A DNA stretch of 64,000 nt. It comes from Alteribacillus iranensis. GTDB taxonomy: Bacteria; Bacillota; Bacilli; Bacillales; Marinococcaceae. The stretch spans positions 124,001 to 188,000 of the forward strand of contig NZ_FONT01000005.1 of assembly GCF_900113025.1 (NCBI RefSeq), read 5' to 3'. The notes beneath the pieces were generated by a model. It saw only the letters and a program-made list of their open reading frames with translations. It ran no database searches and was not told the DNA's origin. The stretch's first letter is position 1. The number at the start of each line of letters is the position of its first letter. This document shows, one piece after another, positions 24,456 through 38,855 of the stretch. Made by a program: the position numbers and the translations under genes.

Positions 24456-25913
24456 TTACAGCTGTGGTTTTTCTTTATAATAGCCTGTTGCCTGTTCGTA
24501 GGCATAAGCGGCACGGTAAATCGTATTCTCAGCAAACGGCTTCGCAATCATTTGCAATCCAATAGGAAGTCCTTCTGAGAAACCACACGGTATCGATATT
24601 GCCGGTACTCCTGCCAAGTTTACCGGAATGGTCAGAATATCATTCGCATACATCGTCAACGGATCATCCGTTTTTTCGCCCACTTTAAACGCTGTCGTTG
24701 GAGCTGTTGGGCCAATAATAACGTCGTATTTCTCCCAGATTTTATCGAAATCCTCTTTAATGAGAGTCCGGGCTTTAAGAGCTTTTTTATAGTAAGCATC
24801 ATAGTATCCGGAACTTAATGCAAAGGTACCCAACATAATTCGACGTTTAACTTCTTCACCAAACCCTTCACTGCGTGTCCGTTTATACATATCGATTAAA
24901 TTGTTCGTATCCTCTGCTCGAACACCATAACGCACCCCGTCGAAGCGAGCAAGGTTTGCGGATGCTTCAGAGGAAGCAAGCAAATAATAGGCAGATAATG
25001 CGTACTCAGAGTGAGGCAGGGACACTTCCTCCCACGTCGCGCCTTGTGACTCCAGCACTTTTAACGCTTCGTATACTGCGTTTTTAACGTCTTCAGAAAC
25101 CCCTTCTCCTAAGTACTCTTTTGGTACTGCGATACGCAAACCTTTGACGTCCCCATTTAAACCGGAGAGATAATCAGGAACAGGCACATCAGCAGAAGTG
25201 GAATCCTGTTTAGAGTAGCCAGCAATCTCACCTAGGACAAGCGCATTGTCTTCCACCGTTCTAGTAATCGGCCCAATCTGGTCTAAGGAAGAGGCAAAAG
25301 CGACTAGGCCGTACCGTGATACTCTGCCATATGTAGGTTTTAATCCAACTACCCCACAATAAGAAGCAGGCTGACGGATAGAACCTCCTGTATCCGATCC
25401 AAGAGAAAATACAACTTCCCCTGAGGCTACTGCTGCTGCTGATCCCCCGCTTGACCCTCCAGGAACGTAATCTGTATTCCAAGGATTACGAGTGGCTTTA
25501 TAACTGGAGTTTTCGTTCGAGGACCCCATGGCAAATTCATCCATGTTTAACTTACCAACGGTCACAGACTCTGCTTTCGCTAATTTATTTATAACCGTAG
25601 CATCATACAATGGGTCAAAATTATCGAGAAGTTGACTGGCACATGTCGTACGTAAGTCTTTCGTCACGATGTTATCTTTAATTCCCGCTGGCAATCCAAA
25701 CAATAAACCTCTTGTTTCTTCTTTCTCAAGCGCCTCATCTAACTTTTTCGCGTGGGCCCGTGCTCCCTCTTCATTTAGCGTTAAGAAAGCCTGCACTTTA
25801 TCATCTACGCTGTGAATGCGCTGGTAGGAAGCATCAACTAGCTCAGATACTTTAATCTCTTTACTATGCAGCTTTTTATGTATAGACGAAAAGCTTTCTT
25901 CCAAAATAGACAT
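24456..25913 (-). CDS. gatA: Asp/Glu-tRNA amidotransferase subunit GatA
   Basis: The amidase subunit, which releases ammonia from glutamine and passes it to GatB. At 485 aa it carries the amidase signature [14 protein letters not shown] with the catalytic Ser-cis-Ser-Lys triad (Lys in GIKDNI, Ser in GGSSGG, Ser in [12 protein letters not shown]). It starts 18 bases after gatC and is preceded by AAGGAGGGA. The spacing suggests co-translation with gatC and gatB, as the complex requires. Confidence 0.96.
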   Translation of the reverse strand: MSILEESFSSIHKKLHSKEIKVSELVDASYQRIHSVDDKVQAFLTLNEEGARAHAKKLDEALEKEETRGLLFGLPAGIKDNIVTKDLRTTCASQLLDNFDPLYDATVINKLAKAESVTVGKLNMDEFAMGSSNENSSYKATRNPWNTDYVPGGSSGGSAAAVASGEVVFSLGSDTGGSIRQPASYCGVVGLKPTYGRVSRYGLVAFASSLDQIGPITRTVEDNALVLGEIAGYSKQDSTSADVPVPDYLSGLNGDVKGLRIAVPKEYLGEGVSEDVKNAVYEALKVLESQGATWEEVSLPHSEYALSAYYLLASSEASANLARFDGVRYGVRAEDTNNLIDMYKRTRSEGFGEEVKRRIMLGTFALSSGYYDAYYKKALKARTLIKEDFDKIWEKYDVIIGPTAPTTAFKVGEKTDDPLTMYANDILTIPVNLAGVPAISIPCGFSEGLPIGLQMIAKPFAENTIYRAAYAYEQATGYYKEKPQL

Positions 25914-25931
25914 TGTTATTCATTCCCTCCT

Positions 25932-26222
25932 TTACTCTAAAACAGATGGTACTTTTACTTGACCGTCTTCCTGATCAGGAGCATTTTTTAATGCTTCCTC
26001 TTGCTTAAGAGACGGACGCTGAACATCTTCACGGAGAACGTTATGAATATCTAATACGTGTGTAGTAGGTTCTACACCTTCTGTATCTAATTCATTCAAC
26101 TTTTCAGCAAAGCCAATGATTCCATCCAGCTCTTCTGCTAACTTCTCGGCTTCCTCTTCTGAGACAGAAAGACGAGCTAAATGAGCCACGTGTTTTACTT
26201 GTTCCTGTGTAATGCGAGCCAT
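25932..26222 (-). CDS. gatC: Asp/Glu-tRNA amidotransferase subunit GatC
   Basis: A small stabilising subunit that wraps GatA against GatB. The 96 aa start at ATG 26222 is preceded by GGAGGTGA at 5 nt; the longer frame start at 26240 lies upstream of that site. The sequence [20 protein letters not shown] is the usual GatC opening, and the C half has [14 protein letters not shown]. It is the first gene of the operon. Confidence 0.95.
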   Translation of the reverse strand: MARITQEQVKHVAHLARLSVSEEEAEKLAEELDGIIGFAEKLNELDTEGVEPTTHVLDIHNVLREDVQRPSLKQEEALKNAPDQEDGQVKVPSVLE

Positions 26223-26355
26223 TACGGTCACCTCCACCATTTCGTTTCACAATAACTAGATGATACCAAATAAGAAAACACCGGGCAATATAAAGAAAAG
26301 CGAAAGCTCCTGTGGAAGTTCGGCCAGGTTATGCGGTAACAATGTTCCTTCGATA

Positions 26356-27555
26356 TTAATAAATATGAGTAAAGGGTTCACTTCCTGGTTCTTTCAGTAC
26401 CAATGCTTCTTGACCAGACGGAGAAGAAATTTGTATCTCTACATCCAGTTCCTCTGGAAAACGCTGTTTCACTCGATCTGTAACGTGTTGGGTAAAAGCA
26501 ATGACTTCTGTCTTACTGTAAAATGTAATAGGAATCTCAATGTGAAGACTTCGAAGTTCCCCATTTCGATAATGACCTTCCCCGACAACGCCTACGTAGT
26601 TCTCAAAAAACTGATTGATGTCTTCTTTAAATTGATTAAATACCTCTGCATCCTCTCTTTGGCTTTCCGTAGCTTCTTGAGAAGGAAATAAATAATGAGT
26701 TTCGCTGATATTCTGCCAGCTTCCGATTTCTTCGTTAGGCTCTGCCACCGCGGTCGCTATAAACTCACCAGGAACAACGGCTTCGCGCTGATTCTCTCGA
26801 AAAATGGCAAACATCACGGGAACATTTGTGAGCTGCCCGTCTTCCCGCTCGGCACTTCTCAGCCTTTCTAATACCTCACCAGCAATACGCTTGCCTTCTT
26901 CTAAACTGACTTCTTCTGAAATTTCTTCTTCCAGCCACGGTCCATACGTACCATCTTCATGTCTTTCACGAAAATAGTATACACTATTCATGGAAAGTCC
27001 AATCACCAAACCACCAACTTGTAAATTGCCATCACTATTTTCAAAGATATAGTTATGTTCCAAGATGTTAGATAAGACTCTAGGCTGAGAACTTTCCCGT
27101 TGTTCAAAGCTTTCTCCGTCTCCAAGCGCAGGATTTAAGCCAAGTGGGTTTCCTCCATTATCATTCTCTTCTTCACTGTATCGCATGAGCCATTGATTTA
27201 ATTCCTGTTTAGCTATGAATTGACCTTCTCTAAAGAAGTAATTTTCCTGATCAAACTCTTCAGAAGCAATTTCCTGCATACCTACTTCTAAACGCTCCAA
27301 GTCCAATCGATTGTAAACAACGTCTGTATTGAAACCTCGGGTGACACCATGAATATACTGACCATCCTGTAAAATACTTCGATAATAACTATCGAGGCTA
27401 GGAATTTCAGGACTTATTTCCACTTTCGTTTCTTCTGTGTCACTATCTTCTTGTTCAATATCCACTCCCTCCTCATCTGGTTGCAGTCCCGGAATACATC
27501 CAGATAAGAAGAGAAGGGATGCAGAAGCAGCCAATCCTGTTTTCCTCCATTGCAT
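26356..27555 (-). CDS. camS: CamS family sex-pheromone lipoprotein
   Basis: A secreted lipoprotein of the CamS/YerH family. The signal peptide ends in LFLSGC, so Cys at about residue 20 is lipidated after cleavage. In enterococci and staphylococci the cleaved signal peptide is the sex pheromone; here the domain function is unknown. The 399 aa chain has an acidic linker and then the family domain (GVTRGFNTDVVYNRLDLERLE, later VVGEGHYRNGELRSLHIEIP). It lies just downstream of ligA, as in B. subtilis, in the same minus-strand cluster. Confidence 0.93.
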   Translation of the reverse strand: MQWRKTGLAASASLLFLSGCIPGLQPDEEGVDIEQEDSDTEETKVEISPEIPSLDSYYRSILQDGQYIHGVTRGFNTDVVYNRLDLERLEVGMQEIASEEFDQENYFFREGQFIAKQELNQWLMRYSEEENDNGGNPLGLNPALGDGESFEQRESSQPRVLSNILEHNYIFENSDGNLQVGGLVIGLSMNSVYYFRERHEDGTYGPWLEEEISEEVSLEEGKRIAGEVLERLRSAEREDGQLTNVPVMFAIFRENQREAVVPGEFIATAVAEPNEEIGSWQNISETHYLFPSQEATESQREDAEVFNQFKEDINQFFENYVGVVGEGHYRNGELRSLHIEIPITFYSKTEVIAFTQHVTDRVKQRFPEELDVEIQISSPSGQEALVLKEPGSEPFTHIY

Positions 27556-27637
27556 GTTATGTTCTCATCCCTCTCCCTAATAAGCGGTAGCTCTTGCTCT
27601 CATCTCAAGAACATTTTCAAAAACGAACCGTATTTAT

Positions 27638-31922
<4,285 letters not shown>

Positions 31923-31969
31923 GCCAACACCACCAATTCGAACTTATGTTCTGTAAATTATACCTTTTT

Positions 31970-32671
31970 TTACTTGTTTTCGCTACTATCTTTAACAGCT
32001 CTTACGGTTGAAATAGCAGCTTTTACATCATTATAAATAATGTTACCTACTACTACTGTGTCAGCATAAGCAGACATTTCTTTCGCTTGCTGGGCATTTT
32101 GTATACCTCCACCGTAAAAAAGCCGCGCGTGGTTTAACACTTCAGAAGCTGCCTTGACAATTTCGGGATCACCGTATGTACCACTATATTCCAAGTAAAA
32201 GACGGGTAATCGAAACAACTTATCTGCAAGCATAGCCGCTGCTCTTACATCTTCCTCGTCTAATGCCGTGTCTGCTTGTGTGAGAGAAGACACTTTGGCT
32301 TGTTCATTAAGGACACAATAACCTTCTGTTATAATTTCTTCCCAATTCATCATCGGACCATAATCCTTCAATGCTTTGCGATGTATTCCGGTGATCCATT
32401 TTGGATCTCCCGCATTTAACACAGAAGGGATAAAATAATAATCAAATCCTGGTGTTATCGCCTCTAAATTTGAAACTTCCAACGCACATGCTACAGAATA
32501 CCGACGAACTCGAGAGAGCAACGATAGTGTGTTATCAAGTGTAACACCATCTGTCCCTCCTACTATAACTGCATCTGTTCCTGACTCACATATGGCCTCT
32601 AATGTTTTGTCATCTATGTCTTTTGCAGGGTCAAGCTTAAAAACATGAGCCCACTCTGTATATGAAAGCAT
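31970..32671 (-). CDS. pcrB: Heptaprenylglyceryl phosphate synthase PcrB
   Basis: It transfers a heptaprenyl group to glycerol-1-phosphate, making an ether lipid precursor. A TIM barrel of 233 aa, with substrate loops [16 protein letters not shown] and YLEYSGTYG and the phosphate site LFYGGGIQ. The ATG at 32671 is preferred over 32680 because GAGGAG is then about 10 nt away, and the protein aligns with B. subtilis PcrB from TEWKHVFKLD. First gene of the pcrB-pcrA-ligA-camS cluster. Confidence 0.94.
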   Translation of the reverse strand: MLSYTEWAHVFKLDPAKDIDDKTLEAICESGTDAVIVGGTDGVTLDNTLSLLSRVRRYSVACALEVSNLEAITPGFDYYFIPSVLNAGDPKWITGIHRKALKDYGPMMNWEEIITEGYCVLNEQAKVSSLTQADTALDEEDVRAAAMLADKLFRLPVFYLEYSGTYGDPEIVKAASEVLNHARLFYGGGIQNAQQAKEMSAYADTVVVGNIIYNDVKAAISTVRAVKDSSENK

Positions 32672-32740
32672 ACTTACCATGCTCCTCTAATATTAAAATA
32701 AAACACTGATTCATTCTCTGAGAAAATTATAACAAAAAAA

Positions 32741-32772
32741 CTATCCTCTGACGGCTTCACCGATGAGGACAG
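32741..32772 (-). terminator. Terminator after yerC
   Basis: On the minus strand CTGTCCTC (32772-32765) pairs with GAGGATAG (32748-32741), a G-U pair included, followed by TTTTTTTG. It ends the yerA-yerC unit before pcrB. Confidence 0.85.
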
Positions 32773-32782
32773 CTTTTTGTCT

Positions 32783-33097
32783 TTATTGCTGCTTCTCTTT
32801 TTCTTCTTCTTCACGCAGGCGCTCAAGTGCCATTTGGTAACTATCATTTCCATAATGCAGGCATCGTTTTACCCGCGATATAGTTGCTGTACTAGCACCG
32901 GTTTCCGTTTCGATCTTCTGGTAAGTTGATCCATTTTGGAGCATCCGTGCTACTTCCAAACGCTGTGCCAGTGACTGGATCTCATTAATGGTGCATAAAT
33001 CATCGAAAAACTCGTAGCACTCTTCGATATCACGAAGAGACAAGATCGCCTTGAACAATTGGTCTAATTCCTTACCTCTTAACTTGTCAATTTGCAT
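32783..33097 (-). CDS. yerC: YerC/TrpR-like DNA-binding protein
   Basis: A small 104 aa protein of the TrpR-related YerC/YecD family with a C-terminal helix-turn-helix (ARMLQNGSTYQKIETETGASTATISRVKRCL). The role and ligand are unknown. The ATG at 33097 has GAGGTG about 10 nt upstream; the frame start at 33115 is a weaker choice. It lies between yerA and pcrB, as in B. subtilis, but yerB is absent here. The C terminus is a charged Glu/Lys tail. Confidence 0.9.
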   Translation of the reverse strand: MQIDKLRGKELDQLFKAILSLRDIEECYEFFDDLCTINEIQSLAQRLEVARMLQNGSTYQKIETETGASTATISRVKRCLHYGNDSYQMALERLREEEEKEKQQ

Positions 33098-33143
33098 GTA
33101 CGAACTGCACCTCACTTGCAGAAAAGAATGCTCCTTTTATATT

Positions 33144-34886
33144 TTAACGCATAACAGCAGGAAAGAGAACTGATTTTTTATGGACATCAAAAATTCCTTG
33201 TTGTGTCACTCGTACATATGGTAAGTGTGTAGAGGAAAAAAACAGCATACTATAAACGGGATCCTCGTGCTCGTATCCTCTTTCTCTCAGAGCATTCACG
33301 AAATGCTCATGCTCTTCCATTAATTCTTCCATTGGCTTTTCTGACATCGTTCCGAACAACGGAAGAGGAATACCGGCAACCGTTTCATTATTATCCACTA
33401 AAAACATACCACCGCCATGTGTTTTTAACTCTTGGAAGGCTTTCCACATATCATTTTTTTCCGTACCAATGATAATGATATCGCCTGAATTAGAAAAAGT
33501 TGAAGCCAGGCCTCCTATATTTCTTCCAAAACCTTTAATTACCGTATTGATTCTCCAATTACCGTGTCGATCTAACATCACAAAAAAACATTCATTGTGT
33601 GATTCAGACAGTATGTCATTCGTTACGTCTACCCCGATTTGGTATGGTTTCAAGATAACTGAATTCGTTAATTCAATACCAACGGGCATAGAAAAATGCA
33701 TATCTTCTTCTTTTAAATCCCAGTCTATATTTAAGGAGTTGACACCATACTCCCCCCAAGAGAAAGGAAGGTCAGGATACGTGGACTCCCCGTTTCGAAA
33801 AACCCATTGGCCTTTTGCAAGGACCCCATCAGGAACAGGATTCTTGGGTGACGTCAAAATATTTAAATGAGCAATTCTTCCAGGGGCAATCATTCCTAAC
33901 TGATCATCCATACCATAGTGACGCGCTACATTATAACTCGCCATTTCATAAGCCGCAATGTCAGGCACTCCTTTATCGAGTGCTATAGCGATCATCTTGT
34001 CAGCCATCCCTTGTCGATAGAAGGATGGAGTCGAGCCATCCGTATTTAAAATAAACCGGCTAAAGTCATTTATGCCATGTTCCAGCAACTCTTCCAATAT
34101 TTTTGGAAGGTCAGGACGAATAGAGGAGTAACGCAAAGACGTTGTCATTCCTGCATCCAACCTGCGTAATGCCTCTTCTCCATTCATCGCTTCATGGTCG
34201 GCTGTAACGCCCAAGAGAGCCATCTGCGTCAGCGTACGTTCGGAAGCTCCAGGAAAATGTCCCTCGATTGGCTTTTTTAATTCTTTGGTGTATTGCATCC
34301 AATGAAGAGTCGTGTCATCTCCTGACATGACTTGTGGCCAAGCTGTTAATTCCCCGCCTTGAACAACCAGAGGATGCTCCAGCCATTCTCTTAGATCAGA
34401 CGGGGAAAATAGTTCGTCTTCTTCTTCCAGCTCTGTTTGGGCGTCATAACGAGCCCACCAATACATGGAAGACGGAAGATCATTTAATCTCTCTGCCATT
34501 GTAAGCGCTTTCTTATTGTCCATATTTAAAAAGAACATCAAATTATCATTTATAAGAGTGGTGGTTCCTCTACTGGATGCATATTTAGCTAATGAATGGG
34601 GATTATATAACTGGAACGGGTGTGAATGAGGTTCGATATATCCAGGGACCACATACTTCCCGCGGCAATCTACAACCTCTGTACCGTCCGTTTTTTCCGG
34701 GAGCTTCTCCCCGGTATATACTATTCTGTCTTCATATATCCAAATATGGCCCTGAAGCCATGATTTTCTCGCACTGCTTAAGTACGTTGCATTTTTCAAG
34801 ATCATACTGGGAGCTGCATCCCCGCGAATAACGGATAGTTGTTTTCTAATAGATTGTTTACTCCAATTAAACAAATGCGTTGCCAT
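33144..34886 (-). CDS. yerA: YerA, adenine deaminase-like amidohydrolase
   Basis: An amidohydrolase-superfamily protein related to adenine deaminase (Ade). The ATG at 34886 (580 aa, the length of B. subtilis YerA) has AGGTGA at 6 nt. The barrel metal motif is PGYIEPHSHPFQ, followed by GHFPGAS, TADHEA and an Ade-like C-terminal domain. The motif that in Ade reads TDDRHPDD is here NTDGSTPSF, so the usual adenine deaminase active site is altered and the activity is doubtful. It faces the purine operon with one small gene between. Confidence 0.88.
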   Translation of the reverse strand: MATHLFNWSKQSIRKQLSVIRGDAAPSMILKNATYLSSARKSWLQGHIWIYEDRIVYTGEKLPEKTDGTEVVDCRGKYVVPGYIEPHSHPFQLYNPHSLAKYASSRGTTTLINDNLMFFLNMDNKKALTMAERLNDLPSSMYWWARYDAQTELEEEDELFSPSDLREWLEHPLVVQGGELTAWPQVMSGDDTTLHWMQYTKELKKPIEGHFPGASERTLTQMALLGVTADHEAMNGEEALRRLDAGMTTSLRYSSIRPDLPKILEELLEHGINDFSRFILNTDGSTPSFYRQGMADKMIAIALDKGVPDIAAYEMASYNVARHYGMDDQLGMIAPGRIAHLNILTSPKNPVPDGVLAKGQWVFRNGESTYPDLPFSWGEYGVNSLNIDWDLKEEDMHFSMPVGIELTNSVILKPYQIGVDVTNDILSESHNECFFVMLDRHGNWRINTVIKGFGRNIGGLASTFSNSGDIIIIGTEKNDMWKAFQELKTHGGGMFLVDNNETVAGIPLPLFGTMSEKPMEELMEEHEHFVNALRERGYEHEDPVYSMLFFSSTHLPYVRVTQQGIFDVHKKSVLFPAVMR

Positions 34887-35052
34887 ATTCGTCACCTGCT
34901 TTCTAATTGTTCAGTTTAACACATTATATGTAGATAGACCATCCGCTCAAAATCACTTTTTTTGGATGTTTTTTATCTCTTAATTTATTTTTTCCCACGT
35001 ACAAAAGTAATGACCCTACTTTCCAATTCCCAGAAAAAAGGAGGTGCTACCA

Positions 35053-35316
35053 ATGAGACCAAATATAGGTACATTAAATGCTTACGTACGAATCACTTGC
35101 GGATTGACTATGTTAGCTTGGTCTGGAGGAAAGCTGAACGGTCGTTATGATACCGGACGTCATTTGCTTTGTGTCATGTTAGGAGCTATGAAAGTGGCTG
35201 AAGGAATTACGCGCTTCTGTCCACTCACCAAAATGATAACGGATAGCATGTCACGAGGAAATGAAAGTTCAGAAGAGCAAGCGAATACTTCTTCAGTAAA
35301 TATGTATGATCTATAA
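35053..35316 (+). CDS. DUF2892-like small membrane protein
   Basis: An 87 aa protein with two short hydrophobic segments and the opening MRPNIGTLNAYVRITCGLTM, as in DUF2892 (YgaP-like C-terminal) proteins. AAGGAGGTG is 7 nt before the ATG at 35053; the ATG at 35044 lies on top of that site. Unknown function. It is divergent from yerA and convergent with purD, with a shared terminator. The tail is Ser/Glu/Asn-rich. Confidence 0.75.
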   Translation: MRPNIGTLNAYVRITCGLTMLAWSGGKLNGRYDTGRHLLCVMLGAMKVAEGITRFCPLTKMITDSMSRGNESSEEQANTSSVNMYDL

Positions 35317-35332
35317 TGAATAAAATGATGAA

Positions 35333-35358
35333 AGCACCCGGCATCTATGCTGGGTGCT
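35333..35358. terminator. Bidirectional terminator at the end of the purine operon
   Basis: AGCACCCGGCAT pairs with ATGCTGGGTGCT (one G-U pair). On the minus strand it lies just past the purD stop and is followed by TTTCATCATTTTATT. On the + strand it follows the DUF2892-like gene. Confidence 0.85.
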
Positions 35359-35366
35359 CAATTATT

Positions 35367-36623
35367 TTACTTGAGACGTTTTATTGCTTTGTCGCCTATA
35401 TCGGTACGGTAAAATAAATGATTAGTGTCAAGGTTTTTCAGTTCATTATACACTTTATCTTTTGCTTCTTTTAACGTCGGGGCTTTTTCCGCCACCAATA
35501 GTACACGTCCGCCAGCAGTCTCATAATGATCGTTTGTTTTATTCATCCCCGCGCAAAATAATAACTCCGCTTCCGGGAGGGTTACAATTGGCTTCTTTTT
35601 TTCATAGGCCCCCGGATATCCTTTCGAGGCAGCTACTACCCCAAGTACCGCATCGTGAGACCACGTGAGCTTTGGTGTTTTGCCATCCAATAGCTCTAAT
35701 ATAGCGCTCGCTAAATCGGATTCCAACCGAGGAAGAACTACTTGTGCTTCAGGATCCCCAAAGCGCGCATTGAATTCAATCACTTGTGGGCCAGAGTCTG
35801 TCATCATTAAGCCGGCATATAAAACCCCTGTAAAAGAGCGCCCGTCTTTAACCATTCCTGTTGCAGCCGGCTGTAATACTTCACGAACCGCACGTGCTAT
35901 ATCTTCATCTGTGAATTGTGGAACGGGACTGTAAGCCCCCATTCCTCCTGTGTTTGGTCCTTCATCGTTATCATAAGCCCTTTTATGATCCTGAGCACCT
36001 ACCATAGGAATCACCGTTTCCCCGTGAACGAACGCCATCAAAGAAAGTTCTTCTCCCTCTAGATATTCTTCAATCACTACTTGGGCACCAGCTTTTCCAA
36101 ACTTATCATCCTGCAGTATATCTGATAAGGCTGTAAATGCTTCTTCCTTTGACATCGCTACAGTTACCCCTTTACCTGCGGCTAAACCATCCGCTTTAAT
36201 TACTATCGGGGCCCCATTCTCTTTCACGTGATTTACTGCTTTTTCGTAATCTGATGTCACAAAGTAAGAACCTGTAGGAATGCCGTGGCGATGCATGAAA
36301 GCCTTGGCAAATGATTTACTTCCTTCAATAAGAGCTGCTTCCTTTGTAGGACCAAACACTTTCAGCCCTTCTTCTTGAAAACGATCTGTAATACCATCAA
36401 GCAACGGGGCTTCTGGACCGACAATTGTAAGTGCAACTTGGTTCTCTTTCGCAAACTCGACCAGTTGATCATGTTCCTTTTCTTCTATGTTCACGCATTC
36501 CGCAATATTTTCCATTCCAGGATTTCCAGGCGCCACGTAAACTTTCTCTACTTTTGGGCTGGCAGCTAGTTTCCAAGCGAGAACATGTTCACGACCGCCG
36601 CTCCCAATGACTAATACGTTCAT
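35367..36623 (-). CDS. purD: Phosphoribosylamine-glycine ligase PurD
   Basis: Step 2 of IMP synthesis: joins glycine to phosphoribosylamine with ATP. At 418 aa, an ATP-grasp enzyme: GSGGREHVLAWKL at the start, GPEAPLLDGI, the ATP site KADGLAAGKGV (near 145), and FNARFGDPEAQ near 290. It is the last gene of the operon and is separated from purH by 104 bases containing a hairpin. Confidence 0.96.
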   Translation of the reverse strand: MNVLVIGSGGREHVLAWKLAASPKVEKVYVAPGNPGMENIAECVNIEEKEHDQLVEFAKENQVALTIVGPEAPLLDGITDRFQEEGLKVFGPTKEAALIEGSKSFAKAFMHRHGIPTGSYFVTSDYEKAVNHVKENGAPIVIKADGLAAGKGVTVAMSKEEAFTALSDILQDDKFGKAGAQVVIEEYLEGEELSLMAFVHGETVIPMVGAQDHKRAYDNDEGPNTGGMGAYSPVPQFTDEDIARAVREVLQPAATGMVKDGRSFTGVLYAGLMMTDSGPQVIEFNARFGDPEAQVVLPRLESDLASAILELLDGKTPKLTWSHDAVLGVVAASKGYPGAYEKKKPIVTLPEAELLFCAGMNKTNDHYETAGGRVLLVAEKAPTLKEAKDKVYNELKNLDTNHLFYRTDIGDKAIKRLK

Positions 36624-36678
36624 AGTTATGTATGTCCTCCCTTACGACTGTCATTTGATGAGACTAGAAAAAATGCAA

Positions 36679-36715
36679 GGCGGCCGCCCAGCAGTAACAA
36701 TGCTGGCGATCCGCC
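36679..36715 (-). terminator. Intercistronic hairpin purH-purD
   Basis: A GC-rich stem: GGCGG (36679-36683) with CCGCC (36711-36715), and CCAGCA (36688-36693) with TGCTGG (36701-36706). On the minus strand it is followed after 4 nt by ATTTTTT. It looks like a leaky terminator or processing site inside the operon. Confidence 0.55.
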
Positions 36716-36727
36716 GTGGAGGCTTTA

Positions 36728-38266
36728 TTAATGTTTGAAATGGCGCATGCCTGTAAAGACCATAGCAATTCCTAATTCATTCGCCTTTTCAATCGATTCC
36801 TCGTCCCGAATGGATCCGCCTGGTTGAATAATAGCACTTACCCCTGCTTTTCCAGCCTCTTCTACCGTATCTTTCATTGGGAAAAAGGCATCGGATGCCA
36901 TCGTACTTCCTTCTGACTTATCTCCTGCTTGTTCAATGGCAATTTTAGCGGATCCTACACGATTCATCTGACCTGCTCCGACACCGATTGTCATGTCGTC
37001 TTTCGTTAGCACAATCGCGTTTGATTTTACATGTTTCACTACTTTCCATCCAAGCTTCAAGTCTTCCCACTCTTGTTCCGTTGGTTCACGTTCTGTGGCG
37101 ACTTGAATGTCCGCATCTAGAAACCCTTTATTGTCTTCTTCTTGAATCAGCGCCCCGCCATGAACGGAAGTGATTTTGGAACGTTCTTCTCCGCCTTCAT
37201 CAAGAGTTACAGAGAGGAGTCGTAAGTTCTTCTTTTCTGTTAGAATATCTAAAGCCTCTTGACTGAAGGATGGTGCAATTATAATTTCAAGGAAAATTTC
37301 TTTCATTTTTTCAGCAATATGTTTATCTACTTCTCGATTTAACGCGATAATTCCGCCAAAAATAGAAACTGGATCCGCTTCAAACGCTTTCTCATAGGCT
37401 CCAAAGAGATCGTCACCTACTCCAACTCCACAAGGGTTCATATGTTTCACTGCCACTGCAGCTGGTTGTCCGAACTCTTTCAAGATAGAAAGCGCAGCTT
37501 CCGCATCGTTTATATTATTATAAGATAGTTCTTTACCATGTAACTGAATGGCGTTTGCAATGGAACTCGCCGGACCGATTGGTTCCCGGTAAAACGCCGC
37601 TTTTTGATGAGGGTTTTCACCATAACGAAGATCTTGTTTCTTTTCGTACGTAACCGTATACGTTTCCGGATATTGTTCCCCTGTTTGCTCTGTTAAATAA
37701 TTTGCAATTAACGCATCATAGGAAGCGGTGTGTCGGAACACTTTTGCTGCCAGGCGTTTCTTTGTTTCAGATTGAACGTCTCCGTCCGTTTTCCACTCTT
37801 GAAGAACTGTTTCATAGTCTTCCGGATCGGTAACGACGGTGACAAATTGATGATTTTTTGCGGCCGCTCTTAACATGCTTGGGCCGCCAATATCAATATT
37901 CTCTACTGCTTCTGCAAAATCTGTCTCTGGATTTTCAATGGTTTCCTTAAACGGGTAAAGGTTGACAACGACTAAGTCAATTGGCGTTATTCCTTGTTTT
38001 TCTAACTCAGATACATGTTCTTCCTTATCGCGAATGGCGAGCAAGCCACTATGAATATTTGGATGAAGTGTTTTTACACGGCCGTCAAGTATTTCTGGAA
38101 AACCTGTCACCTCTGAAATACCCGTTACATTGACGCCTCCTTCTTCTAATACACGGCTTGTCCCTCCGGTAGAAATAATCTCCACACCGCCTGCTTCCAG
38201 CTCTTTTGCAAACGGTAATATACCTTCCTTGTTTGATACACTAATTAACGCTCGTTTGATAGTCAT
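36728..38266 (-). CDS. purH: Bifunctional AICAR transformylase/IMP cyclohydrolase PurH
   Basis: The last two steps to IMP. At 512 aa, the length of B. subtilis PurH. The N-terminal cyclohydrolase part has [14 protein letters not shown] and [14 protein letters not shown]; the C-terminal transformylase part has the catalytic KHMNPCG (near 275) and the PGGSIRDEE loop. The start overlaps the end of purN by 26 bases. Confidence 0.96.
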   Translation of the reverse strand: MTIKRALISVSNKEGILPFAKELEAGGVEIISTGGTSRVLEEGGVNVTGISEVTGFPEILDGRVKTLHPNIHSGLLAIRDKEEHVSELEKQGITPIDLVVVNLYPFKETIENPETDFAEAVENIDIGGPSMLRAAAKNHQFVTVVTDPEDYETVLQEWKTDGDVQSETKKRLAAKVFRHTASYDALIANYLTEQTGEQYPETYTVTYEKKQDLRYGENPHQKAAFYREPIGPASSIANAIQLHGKELSYNNINDAEAALSILKEFGQPAAVAVKHMNPCGVGVGDDLFGAYEKAFEADPVSIFGGIIALNREVDKHIAEKMKEIFLEIIIAPSFSQEALDILTEKKNLRLLSVTLDEGGEERSKITSVHGGALIQEEDNKGFLDADIQVATEREPTEQEWEDLKLGWKVVKHVKSNAIVLTKDDMTIGVGAGQMNRVGSAKIAIEQAGDKSEGSTMASDAFFPMKDTVEEAGKAGVSAIIQPGGSIRDEESIEKANELGIAMVFTGMRHFKH

Positions 38267-38855
38267 TTCCGACCTGACTCCCTTCTAACCTTTGCTTCTC
38301 AATAAATGATTGAATCGTATCAGGATATAACCGGTGTTCAATTGCTTGAACGGCTTTTGTTACAGACTGTAGCGAGTCTGTCTGTTTAATAGCAACGGCC
38401 TCTTGGGAAATAATCGGCCCGGTATCCATGCCTTCATCTACAAGGTGTACGGTTACACCGGTAACCTTTACCGCTGCCTCCCAAGCTTGACCGATAGCAT
38501 CCTTTCCTGGAAAAGCTGGTAAAAGGGAAGGATGGATGTTGAGGATGCGACCCTCATATGCAGCTAATAATGTCTTGCCAATTAATCTCATATAACCTGC
38601 AAGGATTACGAGATCTACTTCTGCCGATTCCAATTCCTTAACGATAACACTTTCAAAAGCCGCCTTGTCGGGATATTCTTTAGGTTTAAAAGCAAAGACT
38701 GGTATATCGACATCTTCAGCCCGTTGCACTGCGTAAGCATCCGGCTTATCACAGACAAGAAGCGATATTTCAGCGTTTAACCTGCCTTCTTGTGCTGCAT
38801 CAACAATCGCTTGAAAATTAGACCCGCTTCCCGAAGCAAATACTGCTAATTTCAT
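38241..38855 (-). CDS. purN: Phosphoribosylglycinamide formyltransferase PurN
   Basis: It formylates GAR using 10-formyl-tetrahydrofolate. At 204 aa, with [12 protein letters not shown] (substrate phosphate site), catalytic Asn and His in [12 protein letters not shown] and catalytic Asp in [17 protein letters not shown]. It overlaps purM by 4 bases and purH by 26 bases. The C-terminal extension of about 10 residues is set by that overlap. Confidence 0.95.
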   Translation of the reverse strand: MKLAVFASGSGSNFQAIVDAAQEGRLNAEISLLVCDKPDAYAVQRAEDVDIPVFAFKPKEYPDKAAFESVIVKELESAEVDLVILAGYMRLIGKTLLAAYEGRILNIHPSLLPAFPGKDAIGQAWEAAVKVTGVTVHLVDEGMDTGPIISQEAVAIKQTDSLQSVTKAVQAIEHRLYPDTIQSFIEKQRLEGSQVGNDYQTSVN

